Below, one piece after another: positions 51,766 through 60,924 of a stretch of DNA of 64,000 bases (positions within the stretch are counted from its first letter, which is position 1; every line of letters begins with the position of its first letter). The notes beneath the pieces are model-generated. The model searched no databases and was not told the origin of the DNA. It saw nothing but the letters and a program-made list of their open reading frames with translations. The position numbers and the translations under genes are program-made. The DNA lies in the NCBI GenBank assembly GCA_965662645.1, contig CBFIII010000006.1, positions 1 to 64,000 on the forward strand, in the 5' to 3' direction. Source of the DNA: UBA5342 sp965662645. Lineage in GTDB: Bacteria; Bacteroidota; Bacteroidia; Bacteroidales; UBA5342.

Positions 51766-52735
51766 TCTGGGTATGAAAATTAGGAATTACAAATTATGAA
51801 TTACGAATTCGCTTCATTCGTTGTTCATTCATTCGTCATTTTTTATGTGTTTTAATATGCGGGAAAAGTGGAATAACCTCATCGTGTGAAAGCCCCCTTT
51901 GCTCATCCCACACTCCTAAAGGCGTACCTTCGTTCGTTACTCAATAGTTTTCTGGGTATGAAAATTATGAATTACGAATTATGAATTACGAATTCGCTTC
52001 ATTCGTTGTTCATTCATTCATCATTTTTTATATATTTTAATATGCGGGGGAAGTGGAATAACCTCATCGTGTGAAAGCCCCCTTTGCTCATCCCAAACTC
52101 CTAAAGGCGTATCATCGTTCGTTACTCAATAGTTTTCTGGGTATGAAAATTAGGAATTATGAATTACGAATTATGAATTACGAATTCGCTTCATTCGTTA
52201 TTCATTCATTCGTTATTTTTTATGTGTTTTAATATGCGAAAAAATTGAAATAATCTTATCGTGTGAAAGCCCCCTTTTCTCACCCCTAAAGGCATACCTT
52301 CGTTCGTTACTCAATAGTTTTCTGGGTATGAAAATTACGAATTATGAATTACGAATTATGAATTACGAATTCGCTTCATTCGTTGTTCATTCATTCGACA
52401 TTTTTTATGTGTTTTAATATGCGGGAAAAGTTGAATAACCTCATCGTGTGAAAGCCCCCCTTTTCTCACCCCTAAAGGCATACCTTCGTTCGTTACTCAA
52501 TAGTTTTCTGGGTATGAAAATTACGAATTACGAATTCGCTTCATTCGTTGTTCATTCATTCGTCATTTTTTATGTGTTTTAATATGCGGGAAAAGTGGAA
52601 TAACCTCATCGTGTGAAAGCCCCCTTTGCTCATCCCATACTCCTAAAGGCGTATCATCGTTCGTTACTCAATAGTTTTCTGGGTATGAAAATTACGAATT
52701 ACGACTCCTAAAGGCGTATCATCGCTCATTACTTA
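51766..52735. repeat. Tandem array of 185-bp repeats (five full units and a partial)
   Basis: Units start with TCTGGGTATGAAAATTA at 51766, 51951, 52136, 52321, 52507 and 52679. The spacing is 185, 185, 185, 186 and 172 bp, and the last is cut short (ends near 52735). Each unit has a variable number of GAATTACGAATTATG words, a constant block AATTCGCTTCATTCGTTGTT with TCATTCATTCG, then TATGTGTTTTAATATGCGG, GGAATAACCTCATCGTGTGA, AAGCCCCC and CTAAAGGCGTACC. Units differ at a few scattered positions and by small indels. No coding frame is conserved. The array starts directly after the gadB stop codon. Confidence 0.95.
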
Positions 52736-53319
52736 AGAAACTAGTGAATATAAAATTTAAATTCAGAACATGTTGTGTAAGATTCCTTTAGAAAACAAAA
52801 GGGTAAGCGAGGAAAAACCTTGAAATCAAAATATCTTTATTGTAAAATACCAACATTTAGGGATATTAAATACCAATGCATTTTGATAGTTTTGTATTAA
52901 GCATATATCATAACTTAAAACCATAAAATGATGAAGAAAAAAATCACTTATATTCGTATTTTACTTTAGATAAATTTAGTCTTTACTTAAAGCATAAACG
53001 GTTCTATATTTTTATACCAAATGAAGACTCTTTTTGTTTTTCCAATGGGAGAAAACTCCATTCAAAAAGAAATAATTAAACAATTAATATAGAGCTGAAT
53101 AAAATGAAAGAAGCTATTGTATTTGTAAGTAATAATACTAGAATCAGCATTTAAGAAAAAGAAACTCACTAACAGGTTAAAATCTCTATAATTAATAACC
53201 TTAAAAATATGATTGAATATAATGGTTTTACTAATAATATTACAGATCTTTGACTGCTAAAATATTCGATAATTATTTCAAGAAATGAACAACTCCAGAA
53301 TAAACAGATGGAGAATCAA
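52736..53319 (+). other. Non-coding or decayed region after the repeat array
   Basis: No gene is supported. Two very short frames, MKTLFVFPMGENSIQKEIIK plus three residues (53024-53095) and MKEAIVFVSNNTRISI (53104-53154), are followed by stops and could be gene debris. A hairpin AATGGGAG-AAAA-CTCCATT lies at 53044-53062. Confidence 0.35.
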
Positions 53320-53384
53320 GTTAGAAAACATTTTATTATTCGCAACAAGCTGCGAAGTATAAGATTCACAATGTAGAATTTAAA
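53320..53384 (+). repeat. Short palindromic intergenic repeat, copy 5
   Basis: It reads GTTAGAAAACATTTTATTAT, TCGCAACAAGCTGCG and a weakened hairpin TTCACAATGTAGAAT. It ends 9 bp before the ATG of the receiver-like gene at 53394, so it forms the end of that operon's leader. Confidence 0.75.
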
Positions 53385-53393
53385 GTAAGACTA

Positions 53394-53771
53394 ATGGATA
53401 AAAAGGGTAAAGTAATAATATTCTCAATGGATCTCGTTTTTGTTCAGATTATTAAGCGTCTGCTGGATAGTTGTCATCAAAAATACCAAGTCCATATTTA
53501 TAATTTGTTTTCTCAAGCCGAAACATTAACGAATGATGATGGCATTGATTTAGTGATTATTGATCATCAAATTATTGGGGCATCAAACTTTGAAATTATT
53601 TCATTTTTGCGACTAAAACGTAAAATAGTTTGCCCCATTATCAGTTTTGGAGTAGCAGAATATAATGGTGAAAGAAATGCAATTTTAGCTGGTGCTAATT
53701 ACTTCTTTAATAAACCATATAACCCTGATGAGGTGGAAGATGCATTAAGGAAATTATTGTTTTCTGCATAA
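53394..53771 (+). CDS. Receiver-domain-like protein, first gene of the polysaccharide operon
   Basis: The 125-residue protein has the receiver fold: strand VIIFSMD, helix, strand, strand LVIIDHQI with the acceptor Asp at residue 57, a strand IVCPIISFG with Ser in place of the switch Thr/Ser, and FFNKPYNPDEVEDAL with the conserved Lys-Pro. The usual acidic pair near the N-terminus is reduced to a single Asp at residue 13. It has no output domain. Phosphorylation is therefore possible but not assured. It lies 21 bp upstream of the YaiO gene and probably regulates the operon's products by direct contact. Confidence 0.78.
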   Translation: MDKKGKVIIFSMDLVFVQIIKRLLDSCHQKYQVHIYNLFSQAETLTNDDGIDLVIIDHQIIGASNFEIISFLRLKRKIVCPIISFGVAEYNGERNAILAGANYFFNKPYNPDEVEDALRKLLFSA

Positions 53772-53792
53772 ATATAACTAACAAAATATAAG

Positions 53793-55022
53793 ATGAAAAA
53801 AATAATAGGAACTGTTATTTTTATAATATATACATTTCAATTAACAGGACAGGTAAATGCTGATTCTATCTTTAATTCAGCCATCCTCAATGCACGAGCA
53901 GGAGAATATGACAAGGCACTTAACGAAGCCGCCGCGGTGTTAGAAATACTACCCGACCGCTACGATGTCATGGTGTTTAGTGCTAACGTGAAAGCTTGGA
54001 AAGGTGATTATGCGGCAGCATTAGTTGACATTGACAAAGTCTATTTGCTCAACCCATCGAACAAAGAGCTCTATGATACTTGGCTAAACGTTCTGCTTTG
54101 GTCCGAAGATTATCCCAAACTCATTGAAACAACAGAGCTTGCAACACAAAATGATTACCCAGACAACTACAATATTGTTTTAAAAAAGTCCATAGCATAC
54201 AACTCCTTAGCTCAATATGATGAAGGAATTGATTTGATTGATAATAATGAAACATACTTAGATTCTACGGCTATAAAAACACTGTATGATGCCATGCAGA
54301 TGAGTAATAGAGATAGAGCTGTTAGCTTTTACTATTCTATTGATTTTATTGATCAGAATGATATTAAACCACAACATTTATCTTACATTGATTATACCTT
54401 TAAGAAAAATCAACATACTATCATCCCTCGCTTTAGTTATGCTAATCGATTTGATATAAACGACTTTCAGCTTGAAGCAGATTATTATCATTCATTTAAT
54501 AATAAACACTATTTATATTCCAACTATGGGTTGGGGGTAAAGAAAGAATTATTTCCACTCCATAAAGCAGGATTTGAATATTATTTCCCCCTTCCCCACT
54601 TATTCGACGCAAGTTTGGGTGGAAGATATTTTTATGCTAATACGACCAGTACAGTGATACTTACAGGGCATATAAGCAAGACTTTTCATAAGTTATCGCT
54701 TTCTTACAGACCGTTTTATGTCTTTAATGACACAAAAAACACATTAACGTCCATTTTTAATGCTAAATACTTAGGTATGAATCCCATTAATTATTGGGGA
54801 CTGGAATTAGCGTATGGCAACTCACCTGACGAAAGAGACTTGATAGTGGAATCATCTGAGATTTTTACACTAAAGAATTATCGTGTAAAGATTGAAAAGA
54901 ATACAGCCGTTTTTAAATATGGTGAAATAAAATTATCTGCGTCCTATTCTTATGAGGAATATGTTATTAGCTCATACAGAAATAGATTGAGATTTGAACT
55001 GTTATTAAAACATAAATTTTAA
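53793..55022 (+). CDS. YaiO-family outer-membrane protein with TPR head
   Basis: The 409-residue protein has a signal peptide (1-20, cut near LTGQ). TPR-type helical repeats at about 22-165 follow (SAILNARAGEYDKALNEAAAVLEILP; AWKGDYAAALVDIDKVYLLNPSN), then a beta-barrel at about 185-409 ending with Phe (LLLKHKF). This is the YaiO arrangement: a periplasmic TPR scaffold and outer-membrane barrel, like the exopolysaccharide exporters PgaA and BcsC in general design but smaller. The next gene begins 1 bp after the stop. In E. coli yaiO is beside the glycosyltransferase gene yaiP; here a GT2 gene is two genes downstream, so polysaccharide export is the likely job. Confidence 0.85.
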   Translation: MKKIIGTVIFIIYTFQLTGQVNADSIFNSAILNARAGEYDKALNEAAAVLEILPDRYDVMVFSANVKAWKGDYAAALVDIDKVYLLNPSNKELYDTWLNVLLWSEDYPKLIETTELATQNDYPDNYNIVLKKSIAYNSLAQYDEGIDLIDNNETYLDSTAIKTLYDAMQMSNRDRAVSFYYSIDFIDQNDIKPQHLSYIDYTFKKNQHTIIPRFSYANRFDINDFQLEADYYHSFNNKHYLYSNYGLGVKKELFPLHKAGFEYYFPLPHLFDASLGGRYFYANTTSTVILTGHISKTFHKLSLSYRPFYVFNDTKNTLTSIFNAKYLGMNPINYWGLELAYGNSPDERDLIVESSEIFTLKNYRVKIEKNTAVFKYGEIKLSASYSYEEYVISSYRNRLRFELLLKHKF

Positions 55023-55023
55023 A

Positions 55024-56262
55024 ATGAAATCTCTGATTTTCAAACATATATTATCTGCAATAAAGGTGCTTATAGGGTTAGCCATAAGTCTTTTTATTGT
55101 TAGTTTTATGTATATATTCTACCATGCGGAAACCCATTTCTTAGGTATTAACTATATAAATCCATTTTATAGTTATGTTGAATATATGCCTGTTTGGATA
55201 TATCTTGTTTTATATTTCATCTTTTTTTCACTTCTAATTGCATTCATATTTATCAGTCTAAGTCATTATTTTAATGTAGAAAAAAGCATAAGTTTAAGGA
55301 TTAAGAATCGGTATTATCATTTTTTTACTTATGTGTTGTCCTCTTACCTTCTACTCGATATATATAACGATGATGATTCTCGAAAAAATCTTTTCCTTAA
55401 AATCAAACCTTTCTTAAAAACCAGAAAACAAATATTGGCTTTCTTTGAATCTTATCTTAAAATTCAGGAAACCATAACAAAAGATTTAAGTGTTGATTTT
55501 ATACTTTTAATCAATGATTCTAATTTACAAAGTAAGATGGAATCCTTAATGTTCAATAAAGCTTTTGATGATAAAATATTAGCGATGAAAATGCTTTCGT
55601 ATTTGCAAATTCATAGCTGCGATAAACAAATCGTGTTAAATGCCAAAAGTGAAAATGTGGCTCTTAGAACAGAGGCTTATGCTGCACTGATACGGTTAAT
55701 GAAAAAAGATGAACACCTGTTATACTACATAGGAGAGGATCATCAACTGTCTATACTTGATATTAACATTATTGTTAATGCATTGTTATACAATCACAAA
55801 GTAAACATTGATTATAAACAATTACTTTTTTCTATTAATCCACAAAAGATCATGATTGTTCTTATTCTTATTAAGTATAGGCTTCAAAAGAACGAAGAGA
55901 ATCTGTTTCTTATCGAAGATCATCTCGAAAGCACCAATAATTTAATTAAAAAGTTTGCGTGGAATGCTTTATTAGCACTTGTCCCTGATGAAGATTGTGT
56001 AAATGTTATCTTTGAACGTTTTGAAAATGAAAATGAGGCTATAAAATTAAACATACTAGAAAAATCAGAACATATAATTAGTGCCCATTTTTTTAAATTC
56101 CTTGCATATATTATGGAACATCAGCCTCTTCTTGTAAAAATAGAGGCTATAAAGATTCTTTTTCATAATGATTTTGATTTACTTGAAAAGTTTGTCAACT
56201 CGCCTAATGATGAAATTAGAATGGCCTATGAAGAAGCAACCTGTATGTATCTAAATGATTAA
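55024..56262 (+). CDS. Membrane protein with HEAT-like helical repeats
   Basis: The 412-residue protein has two membrane segments (about residues 10-35 and 55-82) followed by a cytoplasmic domain of helical pairs. The repeated Leu/Ala patterns such as ENVALRTEAYAALIRLMKK, STNNLIKKFAWNALLALVPDED and NEAIKLNILEKSEHI are HEAT-like. It is flanked by the YaiO gene (1 bp) and the GT2 gene (11 bp). Anchored HEAT-repeat proteins next to GT2 synthases likely scaffold the synthase. No catalytic motif was seen. Confidence 0.78.
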   Translation: MKSLIFKHILSAIKVLIGLAISLFIVSFMYIFYHAETHFLGINYINPFYSYVEYMPVWIYLVLYFIFFSLLIAFIFISLSHYFNVEKSISLRIKNRYYHFFTYVLSSYLLLDIYNDDDSRKNLFLKIKPFLKTRKQILAFFESYLKIQETITKDLSVDFILLINDSNLQSKMESLMFNKAFDDKILAMKMLSYLQIHSCDKQIVLNAKSENVALRTEAYAALIRLMKKDEHLLYYIGEDHQLSILDINIIVNALLYNHKVNIDYKQLLFSINPQKIMIVLILIKYRLQKNEENLFLIEDHLESTNNLIKKFAWNALLALVPDEDCVNVIFERFENENEAIKLNILEKSEHIISAHFFKFLAYIMEHQPLLVKIEAIKILFHNDFDLLEKFVNSPNDEIRMAYEEATCMYLND

Positions 56263-56273
56263 CTTTATTAATA

Positions 56274-57698
56274 ATGAATACCTTATACCATATATTTAAT
56301 TCCTTCTTTTTTGTTTACAGTGCCTTATTATTTATAAGCTACATTTTTGTCGCTGTATTATCAGCTTTAGATTTATCGTTTTACACAAAAAAGTCAAAAC
56401 ATTTTCGTTTTAACACCATCAAGGAATATAAGGTTTTACCTTCTATCTCTATTATTGCGCCAGCCTTTAATGAAGAAGCTTCAATTATTGAGAATATAAG
56501 AAGCCTGTTATCACTTGAATATCCTAAAGTAGAAGTCATCGTCGTTAACGATGGCAGTACTGATAATAGCCTACAGAAAGTTATTGATTACTATCATTTG
56601 GTAAAAGTTGATTATGCTTATGGTAACGAGATAGATACCAATAAGGTACGAGGAATCTATAAATCAACAGAGGTGGCTTATGCCAAATTAATTTATGTTG
56701 ATAAAGAGAACGGAGGGAAAGCCGATGCTCTCAATGTTGGCATTAATGTTTCACGTTCCGAATTGTTTCTGGCTATCGATGTGGATTGTATTATTGAGTT
56801 TGGTGCTATCCTGCGTATGGTAAAGCCTTTTATAGAAGAAGAGGATGGCAGAAAAGTAATAGCAGCAGGAGGTGTTGTTAGAGTCGCTAATTCATGCAAA
56901 ATAAAAGATGGAAGAGTGGTTGAAGTCAATTATCCTAAAAATATATGGGCTAGATTTCAGGTCCTTGAATATTTCAGAGCCTTTACGCTTGGCCGAATGG
57001 CCTGGAGTAGGATCAACGGATTATTAATCATTTCAGGTGCATTTGGTTTATTTGATCGCGAACTGACGTTAAAAGTTGGTGGCTACGATAAAACAACGGT
57101 TGGCGAAGATTTTGAACTCGTGGTGCGCTTAAGAAAATATATGCACACGGTTGCAAAACAAAAATACAAGGTGGCATTTATACCAGATCCTCTTTGCTGG
57201 ACAGAGGTTCCTACAAAACTAAAAACACTTAAAAATCAACGTAATAGATGGACAAGAGGATCAATAGACACCGTATTAAAGCATAAAGACATGTTTTTTA
57301 ATCCTAAATATGGTAAAATGGGGATGATTAGTTTTCCCTATTGGGTTATTTTTGAATGGCTTGCTCCTATTATTGAAACCATTGGGTTAATTTATTTCCT
57401 TTTTGTCATTATTTTTTCAAGTATTAATATGCAGTATTTTTTGATCCTTACTGCTTTTGTATTTTCATTTTCTTTGTTCTTTTCTTCTTTTGCTGTATTT
57501 TATGAAGCACTCATTTTTAACCGATATAAAGGCTCTAGATTCTTATTCACCGTCATCTTAATTTCATTTGCTGAAATTATAATCTATCATCCCCTTAATG
57601 TTTACTACTCGCTTTTAGGTAATTATACTTATTTTATTAAAGGCAATAAAAAAGGATGGGGTAAAATGACAAGAACAGGTTTCGATCAAAAAAAATAA
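56274..57698 (+). CDS. Processive-type GT2 glycosyltransferase
   Basis: The 474-residue membrane enzyme has one N-terminal membrane segment, a GT-A domain and three to four C-terminal segments. Catalytic motifs: IIAPAFNEEASI, VVNDGSTDNS, the DxD in FLAIDVDCII, the general-base region TVGEDFELVVRLR, and QRNRWTRGS (QxxRW). The layout is that of PgaC/NodC/hyaluronan synthases, in which synthesis and membrane translocation are coupled. The polymer is unknown. There is no PilZ domain, so direct c-di-GMP control is not evident. It is the likely engine of the operon, followed after 10 bp by a bacteriohemerythrin gene. Confidence 0.92.
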   Translation: MNTLYHIFNSFFFVYSALLFISYIFVAVLSALDLSFYTKKSKHFRFNTIKEYKVLPSISIIAPAFNEEASIIENIRSLLSLEYPKVEVIVVNDGSTDNSLQKVIDYYHLVKVDYAYGNEIDTNKVRGIYKSTEVAYAKLIYVDKENGGKADALNVGINVSRSELFLAIDVDCIIEFGAILRMVKPFIEEEDGRKVIAAGGVVRVANSCKIKDGRVVEVNYPKNIWARFQVLEYFRAFTLGRMAWSRINGLLIISGAFGLFDRELTLKVGGYDKTTVGEDFELVVRLRKYMHTVAKQKYKVAFIPDPLCWTEVPTKLKTLKNQRNRWTRGSIDTVLKHKDMFFNPKYGKMGMISFPYWVIFEWLAPIIETIGLIYFLFVIIFSSINMQYFLILTAFVFSFSLFFSSFAVFYEALIFNRYKGSRFLFTVILISFAEIIIYHPLNVYYSLLGNYTYFIKGNKKGWGKMTRTGFDQKK

Positions 57699-57708
57699 TT
57701 CTACTATA

Positions 57709-58119
57709 ATGAAAAACAATTGGACAGATAAATACATCTTAAATATTGAGGAAATAGATCAACAGCACAAAGTATTTTATGATCTTTGGGATTCTGAAAT
57801 AGAGAAAGTTGACAAGAATGATGATGCACAAATGGCAAGTATAATACACAAACTTGAAGACTATTTAAAAGAACATCTTAAATATGAAGAAGAATTAATG
57901 CAAAAGGCAGGATATAAAGATATTAATATGCATATTGCGCAGCATAAATTCTTTATTAATAAAGTTGACAGTTTAAAACAAGAACTCAACTATAGTAATC
58001 CTTTACTCTTTGAAAAAACGACTGTATTTATGAAAAAATGGTTTTTACACCATATCATTCAATCTGATAAAAAGTTTCAGAAAACGGTTAGTGAGTATCT
58101 AAAACAGACAGAATTATGA
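57709..58119 (+). CDS. Bacteriohemerythrin 1
   Basis: The 136-residue four-helix protein has the diiron ligands: IDQQHKVFYDLWD (His in helix 1), HLKYEEELM (His and Glu), HIAQHKFF (HxxxH) and HHIIQSDKKF (HxxxxD). It is a single-domain, cytoplasmic O2-binding protein. It is a close paralogue of the protein encoded at 60925-61326. Its stop overlaps the start of the following GH-like gene (ATGA). A hemerythrin inside a polysaccharide operon suggests oxygen sensing or storage linked to surface polymer production; this link is inference. Confidence 0.93.
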   Translation: MKNNWTDKYILNIEEIDQQHKVFYDLWDSEIEKVDKNDDAQMASIIHKLEDYLKEHLKYEEELMQKAGYKDINMHIAQHKFFINKVDSLKQELNYSNPLLFEKTTVFMKKWFLHHIIQSDKKFQKTVSEYLKQTEL

Positions 58120-60671
58120 AACATATTTTCACCCCATATATTTGGATAATAGTTTTAATATTAGCTATTTATAAACCTGCCAATAGTCAGGACATTCCTT
58201 TTTCAACAAACGAAACGAATCTTACCATCTGGAATGGAACGGATTATGTTCCTTTTTTTATCAATGGAACAAATTTAGGAGTGTCCATTCCAGGAACTTT
58301 TCCTGGCCATTTAGCTGCCAGTAGAAAACAATATGGTGATTGGTTTAAAGGCATCAAAAACGTGGGGTTCAATTGTATTAGAATCTATACCTTGCATTAT
58401 CCTCGGTTTTATGAAGTCCTTGATTCTTTTAACCTTGCCAACCCTCAGAATCCTTTACTTTTTATTCAAGGCGTTTGGCTCGAGGAAGAATTACCAGATG
58501 ACGAAGACTTAATTTTTTTAACTGACCCATTCAGAGTTGAAGCAGAAGAAAATATTGACTGTCTTCACGGCAATAGAGAGATATCTTCACGCTTTGGTAA
58601 AGCTTTCGGCAACTATACTGTAGATGCATCAAAGTGGTGTTTGGCTTACATCATTGGACGTGAAATTATGCCTAGCGAAGTACTTAAAACAAATATAAAT
58701 CATCCAGAATCTGTTAGCTTTTCTGGTCAACATTTTTCCATTAAAAACGCTTCCGCTACCGAAGTATGGCTGACTTCACAATTAGATAATCTTGTGGATT
58801 ACGAAAATAAGAATTACAATACACAACGTCCTGTGAGCGCCTCCAGTTGGCCTACACTAGATCCCCTTTCGCATCCCGAAGAAATACATAGAGATGAAGA
58901 TACGGTTTCTATTAATTTATCAGGTATCAAACTTCTAGATGCTCCAGCTGGTTTGTTTATGAGTTATCATGCTTATCCCTATTATCCTGATTTTATTAGC
59001 CATCAATCCGATTATCTAAGCTATTCTGATAGTTACGGTTCCAACAGTTATAAAGGATATCTTAACGATCTTAAAGCTCATTATCCTAACTTTCCGTTAA
59101 TTATTGCAGAATATGGCGTGCCATCCAGTTGGGGTGTAGCACATTATGCTACTTCTGGCATGAACCACGGTGGTTTTGATGAAGCAGGACAAGGCAATAC
59201 AGACATACGTCTGTTAAATACAATAGAAGCAACTAACTGTGGGGGTGGTATTCAATTTGCTTGGATTGATGAATGGTTTAAACGCACTTGGGTAACTGAT
59301 CATATTGATTATAACCCTGAGGATAGAATTTTATGGCATAATGTTACTGCAGCAGAACAGAATTTTGGTCTTCTTACCTTTAAGAAACCGTCCAACTTAC
59401 AGAGCATAAAACAATTTAACACCGATTCTGAAATTACAGAATTAAAAGCGGACGCTAACTATGACTTTTTTGAAATGGAAGTGGGATTAGATAATACGCT
59501 TGATGTTCCTGATGAATTATGGATAGCTCTGGATACTTATGCTGATGATTTAGGAGAATCCATTTTACCCGGAGGAGAGACAATACCTTTTCGTTCAGAG
59601 TTTTCACTAAAGATAACAAACTATTCAGCCACACTTTATGTTACACAAGCTTATGATATTTATGGCATCTATTTTGGGGACGTTTCAGACGAAAAGCAGT
59701 TATACCATTCTACAGCAAGTGATGGTGCCCCTTGGCGTATCGTAAGATGGAAAAATAACAGTGGTGATACGGATATCCAATACATTGGTAACTTACAAGT
59801 TAATTATGATTTTCAGAACCCATCATCAAAAGACGCTGTAACTATTAGTGCTGACAAGATACACATCAAATTACCTTGGTCTCTTCTAAATGTAGTTGCT
59901 CCTAATCGTTTAGCCGTTTTGCATTCTTATCCAGACTCCCTTAAACAGGATACCATTACTGATGGTTTTAATATTGGTTTGTTTTATCATAATCAATGGT
60001 TTAAAACAGATCAACGTTTTTCATGGACAGGATGGGATCGTATCAATAAATCTACGGTAGTTGAGACTCCAAAGTTGTCATATACTACAATGAAAAATCA
60101 ATTGACACAGTACAATGTTTCAGCTATTGCGATGCGTGATACCTTTATATTTGACACCCAAACATTTCCTGTTACTATTGATTCTATAGATGGAATACTT
60201 AAAAATGATTTCGATTTAGATGGTGAAATAATGGTTTCATTAGTTGCAGAGGATCCACGTAACGGAAATATTGATCTACATAATGACGGATCATTTTCTT
60301 ATTATCCAAACGATAATTTTGATGGAATCGATTCCATGAAATATTTTGTGTACGATGGATATACCTTGTCGGAACCCAATGTCGTCCTTTTTGATGTGAC
60401 GGGGAATAGTATAAAAATCGGAGATGTTTCACAGACCAATGATGACTTCATGGTTGTTTCTCCTAATCCTTCTTCTTCTTCAATTACGATTAAGACCGAT
60501 ATTATATTTGAACAATTACACCTTTTTAATTCTATAGGTCAAGAAATTCACACCTTTCAATACGGAAAAGACACGTATGAAATGGATATATCAAATTTAG
60601 CAACTGGAGTATATATGCTTGTTGGTCAGTTCGATCATAGGTATTATTCTAAAAAAATAGTTAAAAAATAA
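58116..60671 (+). CDS. T9SS-exported glycoside hydrolase-like protein
   Basis: The 851-residue protein has a signal peptide (1-25, cut near ANSQ). A TIM-barrel-like domain (about 45-430) has FFINGTNLGVSIPGTFPGHL, GFNCIRIYTLHYPRFYEVL, LFIQGVWLEEELP and LIIAEYGVPSSWGVAHYAT; the Glu in AEYG is the probable nucleophile of a clan-A type glycosidase. A second domain lies at about 440-660, then a cadherin-like/tandem-95 repeat (GILKNDFDLDGEIMVSLV) at about 690-760. The last 70 residues are a clear T9SS type A tail (VSPNPSSSSITIK, HLFNSIGQEIHTF, LATGVYMLVGQ, KKIVKK). It overlaps the hemerythrin stop by 4 bp. It probably trims or transfers the polymer made by the GT2 enzyme at the cell surface. The GH family is not certain. 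Confidence 0.82.
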   Translation: MKHIFTPYIWIIVLILAIYKPANSQDIPFSTNETNLTIWNGTDYVPFFINGTNLGVSIPGTFPGHLAASRKQYGDWFKGIKNVGFNCIRIYTLHYPRFYEVLDSFNLANPQNPLLFIQGVWLEEELPDDEDLIFLTDPFRVEAEENIDCLHGNREISSRFGKAFGNYTVDASKWCLAYIIGREIMPSEVLKTNINHPESVSFSGQHFSIKNASATEVWLTSQLDNLVDYENKNYNTQRPVSASSWPTLDPLSHPEEIHRDEDTVSINLSGIKLLDAPAGLFMSYHAYPYYPDFISHQSDYLSYSDSYGSNSYKGYLNDLKAHYPNFPLIIAEYGVPSSWGVAHYATSGMNHGGFDEAGQGNTDIRLLNTIEATNCGGGIQFAWIDEWFKRTWVTDHIDYNPEDRILWHNVTAAEQNFGLLTFKKPSNLQSIKQFNTDSEITELKADANYDFFEMEVGLDNTLDVPDELWIALDTYADDLGESILPGGETIPFRSEFSLKITNYSATLYVTQAYDIYGIYFGDVSDEKQLYHSTASDGAPWRIVRWKNNSGDTDIQYIGNLQVNYDFQNPSSKDAVTISADKIHIKLPWSLLNVVAPNRLAVLHSYPDSLKQDTITDGFNIGLFYHNQWFKTDQRFSWTGWDRINKSTVVETPKLSYTTMKNQLTQYNVSAIAMRDTFIFDTQTFPVTIDSIDGILKNDFDLDGEIMVSLVAEDPRNGNIDLHNDGSFSYYPNDNFDGIDSMKYFVYDGYTLSEPNVVLFDVTGNSIKIGDVSQTNDDFMVVSPNPSSSSITIKTDIIFEQLHLFNSIGQEIHTFQYGKDTYEMDISNLATGVYMLVGQFDHRYYSKKIVKK

Positions 60672-60745
60672 GACACATTGGTCTAATGATGGACGAATAG
60701 CATAGGAGTTGTTTTAAAGTTGTCCACAAAGAGGTTTTTCTTTCG

Positions 60746-60869
60746 CTCACCCTTCACTTCCCTAAAAGGGAATCTTGCGCTGTGGGCTGAATTCCCCTTT
60801 TCACGTTCATTGAGATTGAACGAGCTACGGGATGTCGCCTGCGGCAAGGGGTTAAAGGTGAGTGTCGGC
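60746..60869 (+). ncRNA. GC-rich multibranched RNA candidate
   Basis: Nested pairings can be read directly: CTCACCCTT (60746-60754) with AAAGGTGAG (60854-60862); hairpin TTCCC-TAAAA-GGGAA (60758-60772); CCCCTT (60794-60799) with AAGGGG (60846-60851), enclosing the hairpin CGTTCA-TTGAGAT-TGAACG (60804-60822) and a small GCC..GGC stem. GC content is clearly higher than around it. It lies between the GH-like gene and the second hemerythrin gene. It could be an RNA, or a member of the dispersed hairpin repeat family (33415, 49517). The ORFs crossing it in both strands are artefacts of the GC-rich patch. Confidence 0.5.
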
Positions 60870-60924
60870 CGAAAGTTGGACTTCAAACAACTTTATGAAG
60901 TAAATATTATTGTAAAAATAATTC

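Noticed and set aside
51766..52735. CRISPR array or integron attC array as explanation for the tandem units
   Set aside because: Units are 185 bp and nearly identical throughout, without unique spacers, and no cas or integrase gene is near.
53024..53154. Two frames of 16-23 codons as small genes before the receiver gene
   Set aside because: Too short, with no promoter box or recognisable sequence; noted only as possible gene debris.
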